Assembly: GCA_007131945.1 (NCBI GenBank)
Contig: SLPP01000359.1
Span: forward strand, 1-18,767
From: Paracoccaceae bacterium
GTDB taxonomy: Bacteria > Pseudomonadota > Alphaproteobacteria > Rhodobacterales > Rhodobacteraceae
Direction of reading: 5' to 3'
DNA length: 18,767 nt
Shown one piece after another: positions 1 to 9,358 of this stretch (positions are counted from its first letter, which is position 1; every line of letters starts with the position of its first letter). The notes beneath the pieces were generated by a model. That model was not told where the DNA came from and ran no database searches. It saw only the letters and a list, made by a program, of their open reading frames with translations. The translations under genes were made by a program, and so were the position numbers.

Positions 1-1388
1 CCACCGCCGCGGCCGCCCCCGCCACCCGCGCCGCCCCCTCGGTCGAGGCGCTGATCGAGGGCGCGCGGCTGGGCGGGCGGACGGGCTTCATGGTCCTCGA
101 CATGACGAGCGGCGCGATCCTCGAGGAACACGGCGCCGATCTCGCGCTGCCGCCCGCTTCGGTCGCCAAGGCGCCGACCGCGCTCTACGCGCTTTTCTCG
201 CTGGGGCTCGAGCACCGCTTCGCCACGCGCGTGCTCGCCCGCGGCGGGTCGATCCGGAACGGTACGCTGCGCGGCGACCTGGTCCTGCAGGGCGGCGGCG
301 ATCCGGCGCTGCAGACGGCGGAACTCGCGGCGCTGGCGCAGCGGCTGGTCGATCTCGGCCTGCGCCGGGTCGAGGGGCGGCTTCTGGTCGACGACGCCGC
401 GCTGCCGGCGATCCCGGCCATCGCCGACGACCAGCCGGCGCAGGCCGGCTACAACCCGGCCATTGCCGGGCTCAACCTGAACTTCAACCGCGTGCATTTC
501 GCCTGGGCGAACGGCGCCGGCGGGCTTGCGCTGTCGATGGATGCGCGCAGCGAGCGCGAGGTGCCCCCGGTCTCGGTCATCGGCATCGAGGCGGTGGCGC
601 GGCAGGGCCCGCTCTACACCCATTCCGAGACCGGCGCGCGCGAGATGTGGACGGTGGCGCGTCCGGCGCTGACCGGCACCGGCTCGCGCTGGCTGCCGGT
701 GCGCCGGCCGGCGCTCTATGCCGGCGACGTGCTGCGCGCGCTTCTCGCCGCGCGCGGCTGCGTGGTGCCGCCACCGCAACTCGCGCGGGGTGCCGGCGGC
801 GCGATCCTGGCCGAGCACCGCTCGGCGCCGCTGCCCGAGATGATGCGCGGCATGCTGCGCTTCTCGACCAACATCACCGCCGAGGCGGCGGGGCTTGCCG
901 CCTCGCGCCGGCAGAACGCCGCGGTGCGGAGCCTGGTGCAGTCCGGGGCGCAGATGGCGCACTGGATCGCGGCGCGCTACGGCGCCCAGGGGATGCGCTT
1001 CGTCGACCATTCCGGCCTCGGCGTCGAGAGCCGCGTCACCGCGCGGGCGATGGCGCGCTTCCTGCAGGCCGCCGGCCGCGAGGGCGTGCTGCCCGACCTT
1101 CTGCGCCAGCATCCGATGCGCGACGCCCGGGGCCGCGAGGTCCGCAACCACCCGATCCGCGTGCGCGCCAAGACCGGCACGCTCTTCTTCGCCTCGGGGC
1201 TCGGCGGCTACGCCCGCACGCCCGCCGGGCGCGACCTCGCCTTCGCCATCTTCAGCGCCGATGTCGACCGCCGCGCCCGGCTCGCCGCGGCGAACAGCGA
1301 ACGCCCCCCCGGCGCGCGCGACTGGACGCTGCGCGCGCGCGGGCTGCAGCAGGCGCTGATCGAGCGCTGGTCGGCCATGCATGGCTGA
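1..1388 (+). CDS. dacB: D-alanyl-D-alanine carboxypeptidase/endopeptidase, PBP4 type (5'-truncated by window edge)
   Basis: Penicillin-binding protein 4 family (peptidase S13), a periplasmic enzyme that trims or cleaves peptidoglycan peptide cross-links. The frame is open to the left edge (codons start at base 3), so the signal peptide and true start lie outside the window. All three penicillin-binding motifs are visible: SVAK with the nucleophile Ser at 159-161, STN at 864-872 and KTG at 1170-1178. The roughly 235-residue gap between SxxK and SxN matches the large insertion typical of class C PBP4/DacB and argues against a class A beta-lactamase or a DacA-type enzyme. The ATG at 90 is internal: it sits in the conserved block leading into the SxxK motif and has no clear Shine-Dalgarno. 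The next gene begins 72 bp later on the same strand. The family call is secure; carboxypeptidase versus endopeptidase activity cannot be decided from sequence. Confidence 0.93.
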   Translation, partial: TAAAAPATRAAPSVEALIEGARLGGRTGFMVLDMTSGAILEEHGADLALPPASVAKAPTALYALFSLGLEHRFATRVLARGGSIRNGTLRGDLVLQGGGDPALQTAELAALAQRLVDLGLRRVEGRLLVDDAALPAIPAIADDQPAQAGYNPAIAGLNLNFNRVHFAWANGAGGLALSMDARSEREVPPVSVIGIEAVARQGPLYTHSETGAREMWTVARPALTGTGSRWLPVRRPALYAGDVLRALLAARGCVVPPPQLARGAGGAILAEHRSAPLPEMMRGMLRFSTNITAEAAGLAASRRQNAAVRSLVQSGAQMAHWIAARYGAQGMRFVDHSGLGVESRVTARAMARFLQAAGREGVLPDLLRQHPMRDARGREVRNHPIRVRAKTGTLFFASGLGGYARTPAGRDLAFAIFSADVDRRARLAAANSERPPGARDWTLRARGLQQALIERWSAMHG

Positions 1389-1460
1389 CGCGGCTTTCGC
1401 CTTGCACCCGCGCCGGGGCTGGCGGAAACAGGGCGCAGTCGCTTGCGGAGAGATCCCCCG

Positions 1461-3152
1461 TTGCCGAACGAACTGATCGTTCTGCTGGGCGGCGTCGGGC
1501 TGTTCCTTTACGGAATGCACGCGCTGACCCAGGAGTTGCGCGTCCTTCTCAGCGAGGGCGCGCGCGAGGCGCTGCGCCGATATGCCGGCCGGCCGGTGGG
1601 CGGTATCTTGGCCGGCGCCGGCGTGACCGCGCTCATCCAGTCCTCGACCGCGACCATCGTCATGACGCTCGGTTTCGTCGGCGCCGGCATCCTCAGCTTC
1701 GGCCAGTCGCTGGGCATCGTGCTCGGCGCCAATATCGGCACCACCTTCACCGGCTGGATGGTGATGCTCTTCGGCATCAAGATCAGCCTCGGCACCATCG
1801 CCTATCCGGTCCTGTTCGTCGCCGGGCTTCTGAAGATCCTCGCCGACGGCCGTGCCGCCCGCGCCGGCGGTGTCGTCGCCGCGCTCTGCCTGATCTTCAT
1901 CGGCATCGACCTGATGAAGGACGGGATGGGCCTCTTCGACGGCTTTCTCGACCACGAGACGCTGCCCGCCGACACGCTCTGGGGACGGGTGCAGCTGCTC
2001 CTTCTCGGCGTCGCGGTCACGGTGATCACGCAAAGCTCCAGCGCCGGGGTGGCAGCGGCGATCGTGCTGCTCTCGGCCGGGCATGTGAACTTCGCGCAGG
2101 CCGCGGCGATGGTCATCGGCATGACCGTCGGCACCACCTTCACCGGCATCCTCGCCAGCCTCGGCGGCTCGGTGGCGATGCGGCGCACGGCGCTGGCGAA
2201 CCTTGCCTTCAACCTCGTCAAGGGCGTGGTCGCGCTCCTGCTTCTCGATCTCATCATGCGCCTCTTCGCCGCCAGTCCCTGGGGGGGCAGCCCGACACTC
2301 GCGCTGGTCCTGTTCCATACCGGCTTCACGGTGGCCGGGGCGCTCTTGTTCCTGCCGATCATCGAACCCTTCGGGCGCGCCATCGAACGCCTGGTCCCCG
2401 ACCGGCCCGAGGCGCCGGCCGCGTTGCTCGACCGGCGTTTCCAGGCCGACCCGCCGGCCGCGCTGGACATGGTTCTGGCGCAGGCGCGGCGGCAGATGGG
2501 GCAGCTTCTCGACTATCTCGGCGAAGCGCTTGCACCCGGACCGCGACGATCCGACCTGGCCTTCGACTCGCCCGCCTTCACCGAGGACATGGATCGGCTG
2601 ATCGCCTACCTGGCGCAGATCCCGCGGCCCGAGGGCGACCAGCGTCAGTTGCAGCGCTTCGGTGAACTGATGGCGCTGACCGACCATCTGCGCCGGCTCG
2701 GCTTGCGCGCCGGGCAGGGGGGGCGGCTGACGGTCGCGCTCTACGAGCCGCTCCTGCGGCGCGAGGCGCTTTACCTTGGCGCCGTCCTGCGCCGCGTCGG
2801 GCATGCCCTGCCCGAGGCCGAGCCCGGCGACGTCATCGCCCGCGACGCACGCGACCGCACGCTCGCCGCGCTTGACCGGCGGCTGGTCCGGTCGCAGGCC
2901 CGGCTCAACCGGCGGGAGGACCGCTTGCGGCGGCGGATTCTCGTCACCCGCGCCGCGCCGCCCCGGCTCTTCGCGCTGACCGATGCATTGCGCTGGCTGC
3001 GCCGGTCGAACGCGCATGCCGAACGCCTGCTGGCGCATCTGCGCGCCGCCGAGGCGCAGGCCGAGCGCCGCCCCGTCCCGCCCGATGAACCCGCCGTCCA
3101 GAACGAGGCGCCGTCACCCGCGGCACCGGCTCCGCGCGCCGCTTCCGGTTGA
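1461..3152 (+). CDS. Na/Pi cotransporter family protein (NptA-like) with C-terminal PhoU-like domain
   Basis: Inner-membrane sodium/phosphate symporter-family protein of 563 residues. Two inverted-topology repeats are seen. Each has a QSS motif (QSSTA near residues 60-64, QSSSA near 191-195) followed by a GTTFTG motif, the hallmark of the NptA/SLC34 fold. About eight hydrophobic segments fill residues 1 to ~310. The tail (~330-540) is charged, Arg/Leu-rich and helical, as in the PhoU-like domain fused to bacterial members. I chose the TTG at 1461 because GGAGAGA (1447-1453) lies seven bases upstream. An in-frame TTG at 1443 would add six polar residues but has no SD. Bacterial members of this type may export or import phosphate, or control intracellular phosphate through the PhoU tail; direction cannot be read here. 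The gene follows dacB by 72 bp and could be co-transcribed, though no functional link is obvious. Confidence 0.9.
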   Translation: MPNELIVLLGGVGLFLYGMHALTQELRVLLSEGAREALRRYAGRPVGGILAGAGVTALIQSSTATIVMTLGFVGAGILSFGQSLGIVLGANIGTTFTGWMVMLFGIKISLGTIAYPVLFVAGLLKILADGRAARAGGVVAALCLIFIGIDLMKDGMGLFDGFLDHETLPADTLWGRVQLLLLGVAVTVITQSSSAGVAAAIVLLSAGHVNFAQAAAMVIGMTVGTTFTGILASLGGSVAMRRTALANLAFNLVKGVVALLLLDLIMRLFAASPWGGSPTLALVLFHTGFTVAGALLFLPIIEPFGRAIERLVPDRPEAPAALLDRRFQADPPAALDMVLAQARRQMGQLLDYLGEALAPGPRRSDLAFDSPAFTEDMDRLIAYLAQIPRPEGDQRQLQRFGELMALTDHLRRLGLRAGQGGRLTVALYEPLLRREALYLGAVLRRVGHALPEAEPGDVIARDARDRTLAALDRRLVRSQARLNRREDRLRRRILVTRAAPPRLFALTDALRWLRRSNAHAERLLAHLRAAEAQAERRPVPPDEPAVQNEAPSPAAPAPRAASG

Positions 3153-3230
3153 GCCCGCCGTCAGGCCGCCGGCGGCGGCATCCGACGCCTCGGTGCAAAG
3201 CTTTCATTCCGGTTAACGGCAGCAGATTTA

Positions 3231-3254
3231 TCTCATGATTACAGGTAATTGAGA
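3231..3254. repeat. Imperfect inverted repeat in the AT-rich convergent spacer
   Basis: Nested dyad in the AT-rich gap between the two convergent genes. TCTCA (3231-3235) pairs with TGAGA (3250-3254), and inside it ATTAC (3238-3242) pairs with GTAAT (3245-3249), with a two-base bulge on the left arm. It could be the stem of a terminator for the transporter gene or a protein site. No poly-T tract follows immediately. Confidence 0.4.
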
Positions 3255-3257
3255 CAA

Positions 3258-3288
3258 GCGCACAAATTGTGCACCGGGGCGTTTTTTT
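3258..3288 (+). terminator. Weak intrinsic-terminator candidate after the Na/Pi cotransporter gene
   Basis: A short dyad (GCAC, loop AAATT, GTGC at 3260-3272) is followed after a GC-rich spacer by seven T residues (3282-3288), the only long T run in this convergent gap. The stem is only four to six base pairs and the T run starts nine bases after it, so the fit is poor. The T run points to termination of plus-strand transcripts from the transporter. Confidence 0.3.
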
Positions 3289-3334
3289 CCGCTTCCGCGC
3301 GCGTCCGGCCGGGGCGGCGCAGCCCGCACCTGTC

Positions 3335-3754
3335 TCAATGCATGTGCCGGGCGCGCGCGCCGCGTTCGATCGCCGCGGCGGCCAGTCGGTCGATCGCCAG
3401 TTCGTGGCGGATCTCCTCGAGCATGCGCAGCTCGGTCTGCTCCAGCTTGCCGTCGGCCGCGGCGACGTCGCAGGCCAGCGCATAGGCGGTCTCGCGCAGC
3501 CGCTCGGGCAGCGCCTCGCGGATCAGCCCGAAAAGCGCGTCGAGCCCGTCCTCCTCCTCCAGCAGGTCGAAGACGATTTGCGCGATGCGCTGCATCCGGT
3601 CGGAATCGTAGCCCGAGAAGACCGGCAGCGTGTTCACCTGCTGCTGGATGTTCAAAAGTTCGGCCGTCCGGATCTGCGCATCGGCGACCGAGACCGCGAC
3701 CATCAGCGCGATCAGGCTGTCCTGCGGGGAAAGGGCGGGCGGGGCCTTGGCCAT
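3335..3754 (-). CDS. TerB family (tellurite-resistance-like) helical protein
   Basis: Small cytoplasmic protein of 139 residues with the TerB-like all-helical pattern. Two helix pairs each contain an acidic turn: VADAQIRTAEL near the N-terminus and AADGKLEQTEL near residues 100-110, an internal duplication typical of the fold. A Glu/Asp cluster (LLEEEDGLD) sits between them. The family is linked to metal or oxyanion stress, but in alphaproteobacteria lone TerB genes usually stand without other ter genes and their role is unknown; no ter genes are nearby here. The start is the ATG at 3754 (complement), preceded by a weak SD (ACAGG). Longer frames continuing upstream on this strand are antisense to lysyl-tRNA synthetase and are not credible. 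The gene converges on the Na/Pi cotransporter and diverges from lysS. Confidence 0.8.
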   Translation of the reverse strand: MAKAPPALSPQDSLIALMVAVSVADAQIRTAELLNIQQQVNTLPVFSGYDSDRMQRIAQIVFDLLEEEDGLDALFGLIREALPERLRETAYALACDVAAADGKLEQTELRMLEEIRHELAIDRLAAAAIERGARARHMH

Positions 3755-3783
3755 GGCGATACCTGTCTTTTGCGGTCGGGGCC

Positions 3784-3812
3784 ACAATATTGACTGCCGC
3801 CGGGGCGGGCAA
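3784..3812 (-). promoter_or_regulatory. Candidate sigma-70 promoter for the TerB-like gene
   Basis: On the minus strand TTGCCC (3807-3812) and TATTGT (3784-3789) are separated by exactly 17 bp, about 30 bp ahead of the ATG at 3754. Each hexamer matches four of six consensus positions. Weak evidence in GC-rich DNA, but position and spacing are right. Confidence 0.35.
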
Positions 3813-3818
3813 TAGGAA
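3790..3818 (+). promoter_or_regulatory. Candidate sigma-70 promoter for lysS
   Basis: On the plus strand TTGACT (3790-3795, five of six matches) is followed after 17 bp by TAGGAA (3813-3818, a poor -10). It lies 45 bp ahead of the lysS ATG and interlocks with the candidate divergent promoter, so both could not be occupied at once. Confidence 0.3.
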
Positions 3819-3862
3819 GCCGGGGCCGCGGGCAGCCCGCCCGCCCTGCCGGAAGCGAGACG

Positions 3863-5461
3863 ATGACCACCCTGCGCGACACCGCGATGACCTCCAAGGC
3901 CTGGCCGTTCGAGGAGGCGCGCCGGCTGCTCAAGCGCTACGACAAGGCGCCGCCGGCCAAGGGTCACGTCCTCTTCGAGACCGGCTACGGCCCGTCGGGG
4001 CTGCCGCATATCGGCACCTTCGGCGAGGTCGCGCGCACCACCATGATCCGCCGCGCCTTCGAGGTGATCTCGGACATCCCCACACGCCTTGTCTGCTTCT
4101 CCGACGACCTCGACGGGATGCGCAAGGTCCCCGACAATGTTCCCGACCCTGCGGCGCTGCGCGAACATCTGCAGCGGCCGCTGACCTCGGTGCCCGACCC
4201 CTTCGGCACGCATGAAAGCTTCGGCCATCACAACAACGCCATGCTGCGGCGGTTCCTCGACACGTTCGGCTTCGAATACGAGTTCATCTCGGCCACCGAT
4301 TTCTACCGCTCGGGGCAGTTCGATGCGGTGCTGCTGCGCGCGGCCGAACGCTACGACGCGATCATGGCGGTGATGCTGAAGAGCCTGCGCGAGGAGCGCC
4401 AGCAGACCTATTCCATCTTCCTGCCGATCCACCCCGAGACGGGGCGGGTGCTCTATGTTCCCATCAAGCATGTCGACACGCGCGAGGGCACCGTCACCTT
4501 CGACGACGAGACCGGCCGCGAATGGACACTGCCGGTGACCGGCGGGCAGGTGAAGCTGCAGTGGAAGCCCGATTTCGGCGCCCGCTGGGCCGCGCTCGAC
4601 GTCGATTTCGAGATGTACGGCAAGGACCATTCGACCAACACGCCGATCTACGACTCGATCTGCGAGATCCTCGGCGGGCGGAAACCCGAGCATTTCGTCT
4701 ACGAGCTGTTCCTGGACGAGAACGGCGAGAAGATCTCGAAGTCGAAGGGCAACGGCATCACCATCGACGAGTGGCTGACCTATGCCGCGGCCGAATCGCT
4801 GTCCTACTTCATGTACCAGAAGCCAAAGACAGCCAAGCGGCTGTGGTGGGACGTGATCCCGAAGGCGGTGGACGAGTACCACCAGCAGTTGCGCGCCTTT
4901 CCGGGTCAGGGCGTCGAGCAGCAACTCGCCAACCCGGTCTGGCACATCCATGCCGGCAAGCCGCCCGAGTCGCGCATGGTGGTCAGCTTCGCGATGCTTC
5001 TGAACCTCGCCTCGGTGGCCGGCGCGCAGGACCGGGCCGGTCTGTGGGGCTTCATCCGCCGCTACGCGCCCGAGGCGAGCCCCGAGACGCATCCCGATCT
5101 CGACGCCGCCGCAGGATACGCCGTGCGCTACTTCCGCGACTTCGTCGCACCGACGCGGACCTGCCGCCTGCCCGACGACCGCGAGCGGGCGGCGATGGCG
5201 GACCTGGTCGCGCGGCTGAAGGCCTGGGAGGGCGGGCTCGATGCCGAGGCGCTGCAGTCGATGGTCTTCGCCGTCGGCAAGGAGCACGGCTTCGAGCCGC
5301 TGCGCGACTGGTTCCGGGCGCTCTACGAGGTGCTGCTCGGTGCCTCGGAGGGGCCGCGCTTCGGCGGCTTCGTCGCGCTTTACGGCATCGACGAGACGGT
5401 GGCGCTGATCGAACGCGCGCTCGCGGGCGAACTCGCCGCGGCGCCGGTGTCGCCGGATTGA
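3863..5461 (+). CDS. lysS: Lysine--tRNA ligase, class I (LysRS1)
   Basis: Class I lysyl-tRNA synthetase, which charges tRNA(Lys) with lysine using ATP in the cytoplasm. This archaeal-type enzyme replaces the usual class II LysRS in most alphaproteobacteria. The 532-residue length fits the family. The class I signatures are present: HIGT at residues 49-52 (HIGH variant) at the end of the first Rossmann strand, and KISKSKGN starting at residue 290 (KMSKS loop). The C-terminal half is helical, as expected for the anticodon-binding region. The start ATG at 3863 has a GGAAGCGAG ribosome site just upstream; a second ATG at 3887 has none. The gene is sometimes called lysK. It is divergent from the TerB-like gene and 48 bp upstream of the DUF4864 gene. 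Confidence 0.96.
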   Translation: MTTLRDTAMTSKAWPFEEARRLLKRYDKAPPAKGHVLFETGYGPSGLPHIGTFGEVARTTMIRRAFEVISDIPTRLVCFSDDLDGMRKVPDNVPDPAALREHLQRPLTSVPDPFGTHESFGHHNNAMLRRFLDTFGFEYEFISATDFYRSGQFDAVLLRAAERYDAIMAVMLKSLREERQQTYSIFLPIHPETGRVLYVPIKHVDTREGTVTFDDETGREWTLPVTGGQVKLQWKPDFGARWAALDVDFEMYGKDHSTNTPIYDSICEILGGRKPEHFVYELFLDENGEKISKSKGNGITIDEWLTYAAAESLSYFMYQKPKTAKRLWWDVIPKAVDEYHQQLRAFPGQGVEQQLANPVWHIHAGKPPESRMVVSFAMLLNLASVAGAQDRAGLWGFIRRYAPEASPETHPDLDAAAGYAVRYFRDFVAPTRTCRLPDDRERAAMADLVARLKAWEGGLDAEALQSMVFAVGKEHGFEPLRDWFRALYEVLLGASEGPRFGGFVALYGIDETVALIERALAGELAAAPVSPD

Positions 5462-5509
5462 TCCGTTCGGCGCGGTCCGGCGTATCCTGCGGATATGCAG
5501 GAGGTCCGG

Positions 5510-5914
5510 ATGCGCCGACTCGTCGCCCGTCTCGCCGTTGCCGCCTTCCTCGCGGCAACACCCGCCGCCGCCGATGACGCCGCGATCCGGCAGGTCATCG
5601 ACGCGCAGATCGCCGCCTTCGAGGCCGACGATTTCGCCGCCGCCTTCGAACATGCCAGCCCCGCGATCCGCGGGGTCTTCGGCACGCCCGAGCGGTTCGG
5701 GCAGATGGTGCGGCAGGGTTACCCGATGGTCCACCGTCCGGCGGAACTGCGCTATCTCGAGGCGCGCGACGGCGGCCGGGGACGGCTGCAGAGGGTTCTG
5801 ATCACCGACGCGTCGGGCCGCATCCACCTGCTCGAATACGAGATGATCGAGGCGGACGGGCGCTATCTGATCAACGGCGTGCGCATCCTGCGCGGCGCCG
5901 ATGCCGGGGTCTGA
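5510..5914 (+). CDS. DUF4864 domain-containing exported protein
   Basis: Small protein of 134 residues with a Sec-type signal peptide: MRRL, then a hydrophobic Ala/Val/Leu core, and a likely signal-peptidase site after the ATPAAA stretch near residue 20. The mature part resembles DUF4864 (SnoaL/NTF2-like size): a helix with AAFEADDFAAAFEHASP, a central GTPERFGQMV segment and a C-terminal beta sheet ending in the LINGVRIL strand. No catalytic residues are recognised and the function is unknown; periplasmic location is inferred from the signal peptide. The start is the ATG at 5510 because AGGAGG (5499-5504) lies five bases upstream; the ATG at 5495 overlaps that SD and would put charged residues before the signal peptide. 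It follows lysS closely and may share its transcript. Confidence 0.82.
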   Translation: MRRLVARLAVAAFLAATPAAADDAAIRQVIDAQIAAFEADDFAAAFEHASPAIRGVFGTPERFGQMVRQGYPMVHRPAELRYLEARDGGRGRLQRVLITDASGRIHLLEYEMIEADGRYLINGVRILRGADAGV

Positions 5915-6075
5915 GGCCGGATCGGACGATCGCTCCTCGGGGCCGCCGCACACGGCCCTGCGTTCGTCGAATCACCCCCGACGACCGTTTCCCCGCTTGC
6001 GCTACCAACCGAGCCCCGCCCGAACTCCCGTTCGCCGACCCGTCACGCCACCGAAGGCTCCGCACCGGACCGGCG

Positions 6076-6088
6076 TGACGTTACGTCA
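6076..6088. promoter_or_regulatory. 13-bp perfect palindrome, possible operator
   Basis: TGACGT-T-ACGTCA is a perfect dyad with a single central base, 240 bp upstream of acs and just outside the AT-rich island. The loop is too short for an RNA hairpin, so a dimeric DNA-binding protein site is the likelier meaning. The cognate regulator is not identifiable. Confidence 0.35.
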
Positions 6089-6158
6089 TGGCTATTGACG
6101 CCTGTGCAGGTGGCAGCGGCCTGAAAACAGCGTCGAAAGCCGCATCGAGGGTGAAAGA

Positions 6159-6213
6159 TTTACAAAATGCAACCTTTTTCAGTTAATGAATTTACACAAA
6201 TATCCTTTGTAAA
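6159..6213. promoter_or_regulatory. Cluster of TTTACAAA/TTTGTAAA elements upstream of acs
   Basis: TTTACAAA (6159-6166), TTTACACAAA (6191-6200) and TTTGTAAA (6206-6213, the reverse complement of the first) lie within 55 bp in the AT-rich island. Short-chain-fatty-acyl regulators (ScfR/RamB/PccR type) are known to bind TTTGCAAA-like sites near acetate and propionate genes. These elements differ by one base, so the assignment is a guess. The repeated, inverted arrangement ahead of acs supports an operator array. Confidence 0.4.
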
Positions 6214-6220
6214 AAAAGAG

Positions 6221-6250
6221 TTACCAATTTCTTTACGAATACGCTAAACT
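6221..6250 (+). promoter_or_regulatory. Candidate acs promoter
   Basis: TTACCA (6221-6226) and TAAACT (6245-6250) are spaced by 18 bp at the right edge of the AT-rich island, 78 bp before the acs ATG. Each matches four of six sigma-70 consensus positions. The position just downstream of the TTTACAAA elements fits activator-dependent control, but the call rests on weak hexamers. Confidence 0.3.
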
Positions 6251-6327
6251 CCGCCTGAACGGAGGGGGTGACGGAGGCAGGCCGCTATGGGGCGCGTGCC
6301 CGGCCTCCGCGCTGAAGGAGGAGCACC

Positions 6328-8293
<1,966 letters not shown>

Positions 8294-8301
<8 letters not shown>

Positions 8302-8986
8302 GGCCGGCGTCGATACCCGCACCAAACCCGCCGTCCTGATCCTGCTAGGCCCGCCGGGCGCGGGCAAGGGCACCCAGGCGCGAATGCTGGAGGACCGTTT
8401 CGGGCTCGTCCAGCTCTCGACCGGCGATCTGCTGCGCGCCGCGGTCAAGGCCGGCACCGAGGCCGGCAAAAAGGCCAGGGCGGTGATGGAGGCGGGCGAA
8501 CTCGTCTCGGACGAGATCGTGCTGGAGGTACTCAGGGACCGCATGCAGGAGCCCGATGTCAGCCGCGGCGTCATCCTCGACGGCTTTCCGCGCACGACCG
8601 GCCAGGCCGAGGCGCTGGACGCGCTGCTCGCCGATCAGGGGCAGTCGATCGGCGCGGCGATCTCGATCGAGGTTGATGACGACGCGATGGTGCGGCGCAT
8701 CTCGGGCCGCTACACCTGCGCCGCCTGCGGCGAGGGCTATCACGACGAGTTCAAGCAGCCGGCCAGGGCCGGGATATGCGACAAATGCGGCGGCACGGAG
8801 TTCACGCGCCGGGCCGACGACAATGCCGAAACCGTGGCGGCGCGGCTTGCCGCCTACCACGCGCAGACGGCACCGCTGATCGCCTATTACGAGGCGCAGG
8901 GAGTTCTGGAACGGGTGGACGGGATGGGCCCCATCGACGCCATCGCGACGGAGCTTGGCGCCATCGTCGAACGGGCGACGGCCTGA
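8294..8986 (+). CDS. adk: Adenylate kinase, zinc-LID type, overlapping acs
   Basis: Adenylate kinase of 230 residues, a cytosolic enzyme that interconverts ATP + AMP and 2 ADP. The P-loop GPPGAGKGT spans residues 19-27, the AMP-binding LSTGDLLR follows, and DGFPRT precedes the LID. The long LID carries four cysteines in the zinc pattern C142-X2-C145-X16-C162-X2-C165, with RRADDN after it. A 12-residue N-terminal extension precedes the usual start of the domain. The ATG at 8294 overlaps the acs stop by 8 nt, with GGAG eight bases upstream, so translation is probably coupled to acs. The pairing makes biochemical sense: Acs releases AMP and Adk removes it. In many alphaproteobacteria adk sits in the ribosomal-protein operon by secY, so this may be a second isozyme, which the window cannot show. 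Confidence 0.94.
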
Positions 8987-8994
8987 GGCACCGC

Positions 8995-9015
8995 GCCCCG
9001 GCCATGCGCCGGGGC
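8995..9015 (+). terminator. Perfect hairpin between adk and the symporter small subunit
   Basis: GCCCCGGC (8995-9002), a five-base loop CATGC and GCCGGGGC (9008-9015) form an uninterrupted 8-bp GC stem right after the adk stop (8984-8986). No T run follows, so it may attenuate, pause or protect mRNA ends rather than terminate fully. It marks a likely step in expression between acs-adk and the symporter genes. Confidence 0.45.
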
Positions 9016-9025
9016 ACGATCGTGC
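9014..9025. repeat. 12-bp perfect palindrome abutting the post-adk hairpin
   Basis: GCACGATCGTGC is a perfect even palindrome that shares its first two bases with the right arm of the adjacent hairpin. It is about 64 bp ahead of the symporter small-subunit start, where an operator would sit if that gene has its own promoter. Perfect palindromes also arise by chance in this base composition. Confidence 0.3.
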
Positions 9026-9088
9026 ATGCAAGAAGCGAGCGTCCCGCGCGGGGGCGGTCGCAAGCGGAACCCCCTGGGAGGACATGAC

Positions 9089-9346
9089 ATGTCTGACAAA
9101 TCTGCCGATGCCTACTGGGCGGCGAACATCCGGATCATCACCATCTCGATGGTGATCTGGGCGCTCGTGTCGTTCGGTTTCGGTATCGTCCTGCGCCCGC
9201 TGATCTCGTGGATTCCGATCGGTGGCACCGATCTGGGTTTCTGGTTCGCCCAGCAGGGCTCGATCCTGACCTTCATCGCGCTGATCTTCTACTACACCTG
9301 GTACATGAACCGGCTCGACAAAGAGTTCGGCGTGGACGAGCAGTAA
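9089..9346 (+). CDS. Sodium:solute symporter small subunit (DUF4212 / TIGR03647 type)
   Basis: Small inner-membrane protein of 85 residues with two hydrophobic helices (about residues 14-37 and 50-72). The order of the short charged N-terminus, helix 1, the ISWIPIGGTDLGFWFAQQGS loop, helix 2 ending in YTWYMNRLDKEFG, and the acidic C-terminus is characteristic of the family. The family is found next to VC_2705-type symporters and is believed to be an accessory subunit; here the large subunit starts 12 bp downstream. The start is the ATG at 9089, seven bases after GGGAGG (9076-9081). A more distant in-frame ATG at 9026 would add polar residues and sits at the palindrome. It resembles DUF485/YjcH, the partner of enterobacterial ActP, in position but belongs to a different family. 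Confidence 0.88.
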   Translation: MSDKSADAYWAANIRIITISMVIWALVSFGFGIVLRPLISWIPIGGTDLGFWFAQQGSILTFIALIFYYTWYMNRLDKEFGVDEQ

Positions 9347-9358
9347 GGAACCGGACGC

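Larger units (their letters stand above)
5915..6327. other. 413-bp gene-free region upstream of acs
   Basis: No credible gene lies here. The first ~200 bp (5915-6120) is GC-rich and contains a 13-bp palindrome at 6076-6088. From about 6151 to 6250 the composition switches sharply to AT-rich with several TTTACAAA-like elements and a possible promoter. A GC-rich leader of about 75 bp follows, ending in a strong AAGGAGGAG ribosome site (6315-6323) six to seven bases before the acs ATG. I found no tRNA or recognisable riboswitch. Confidence 0.75.

Noticed and set aside
647..2665. 672-codon plus-strand frame overlapping dacB and the Na/Pi cotransporter gene
   Set aside because: It is a shifted frame of two well-supported genes, with Arg/Ala-rich sequence and no SD at its start.
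3335..3754. A tellurite-resistance operon
   Set aside because: Only a lone TerB-like gene is present, with no terC, terD or terZ-type neighbours, so a resistance role is not supported.
3755..5953. Minus-strand extension of the TerB reading frame to a protein of more than 800 residues
   Set aside because: The extension is antisense to lysS and the DUF4864 gene, is low-complexity and rich in Arg, Gly, His and Val with no recognisable domain, and mirrors the codon bias of the real genes.
5960..6000. A GTTCG...AATC stretch resembling a tRNA T-arm
   Set aside because: The loop spacing is wrong and no acceptor, D-arm or anticodon stems can be drawn around it.
5901..6098. 65-codon plus-strand frame starting in the end of the DUF4864 gene
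   Set aside because: It has no ribosome site and a Pro/Arg/Ser-rich composition, and it ends in non-coding-looking DNA before the acs control region.
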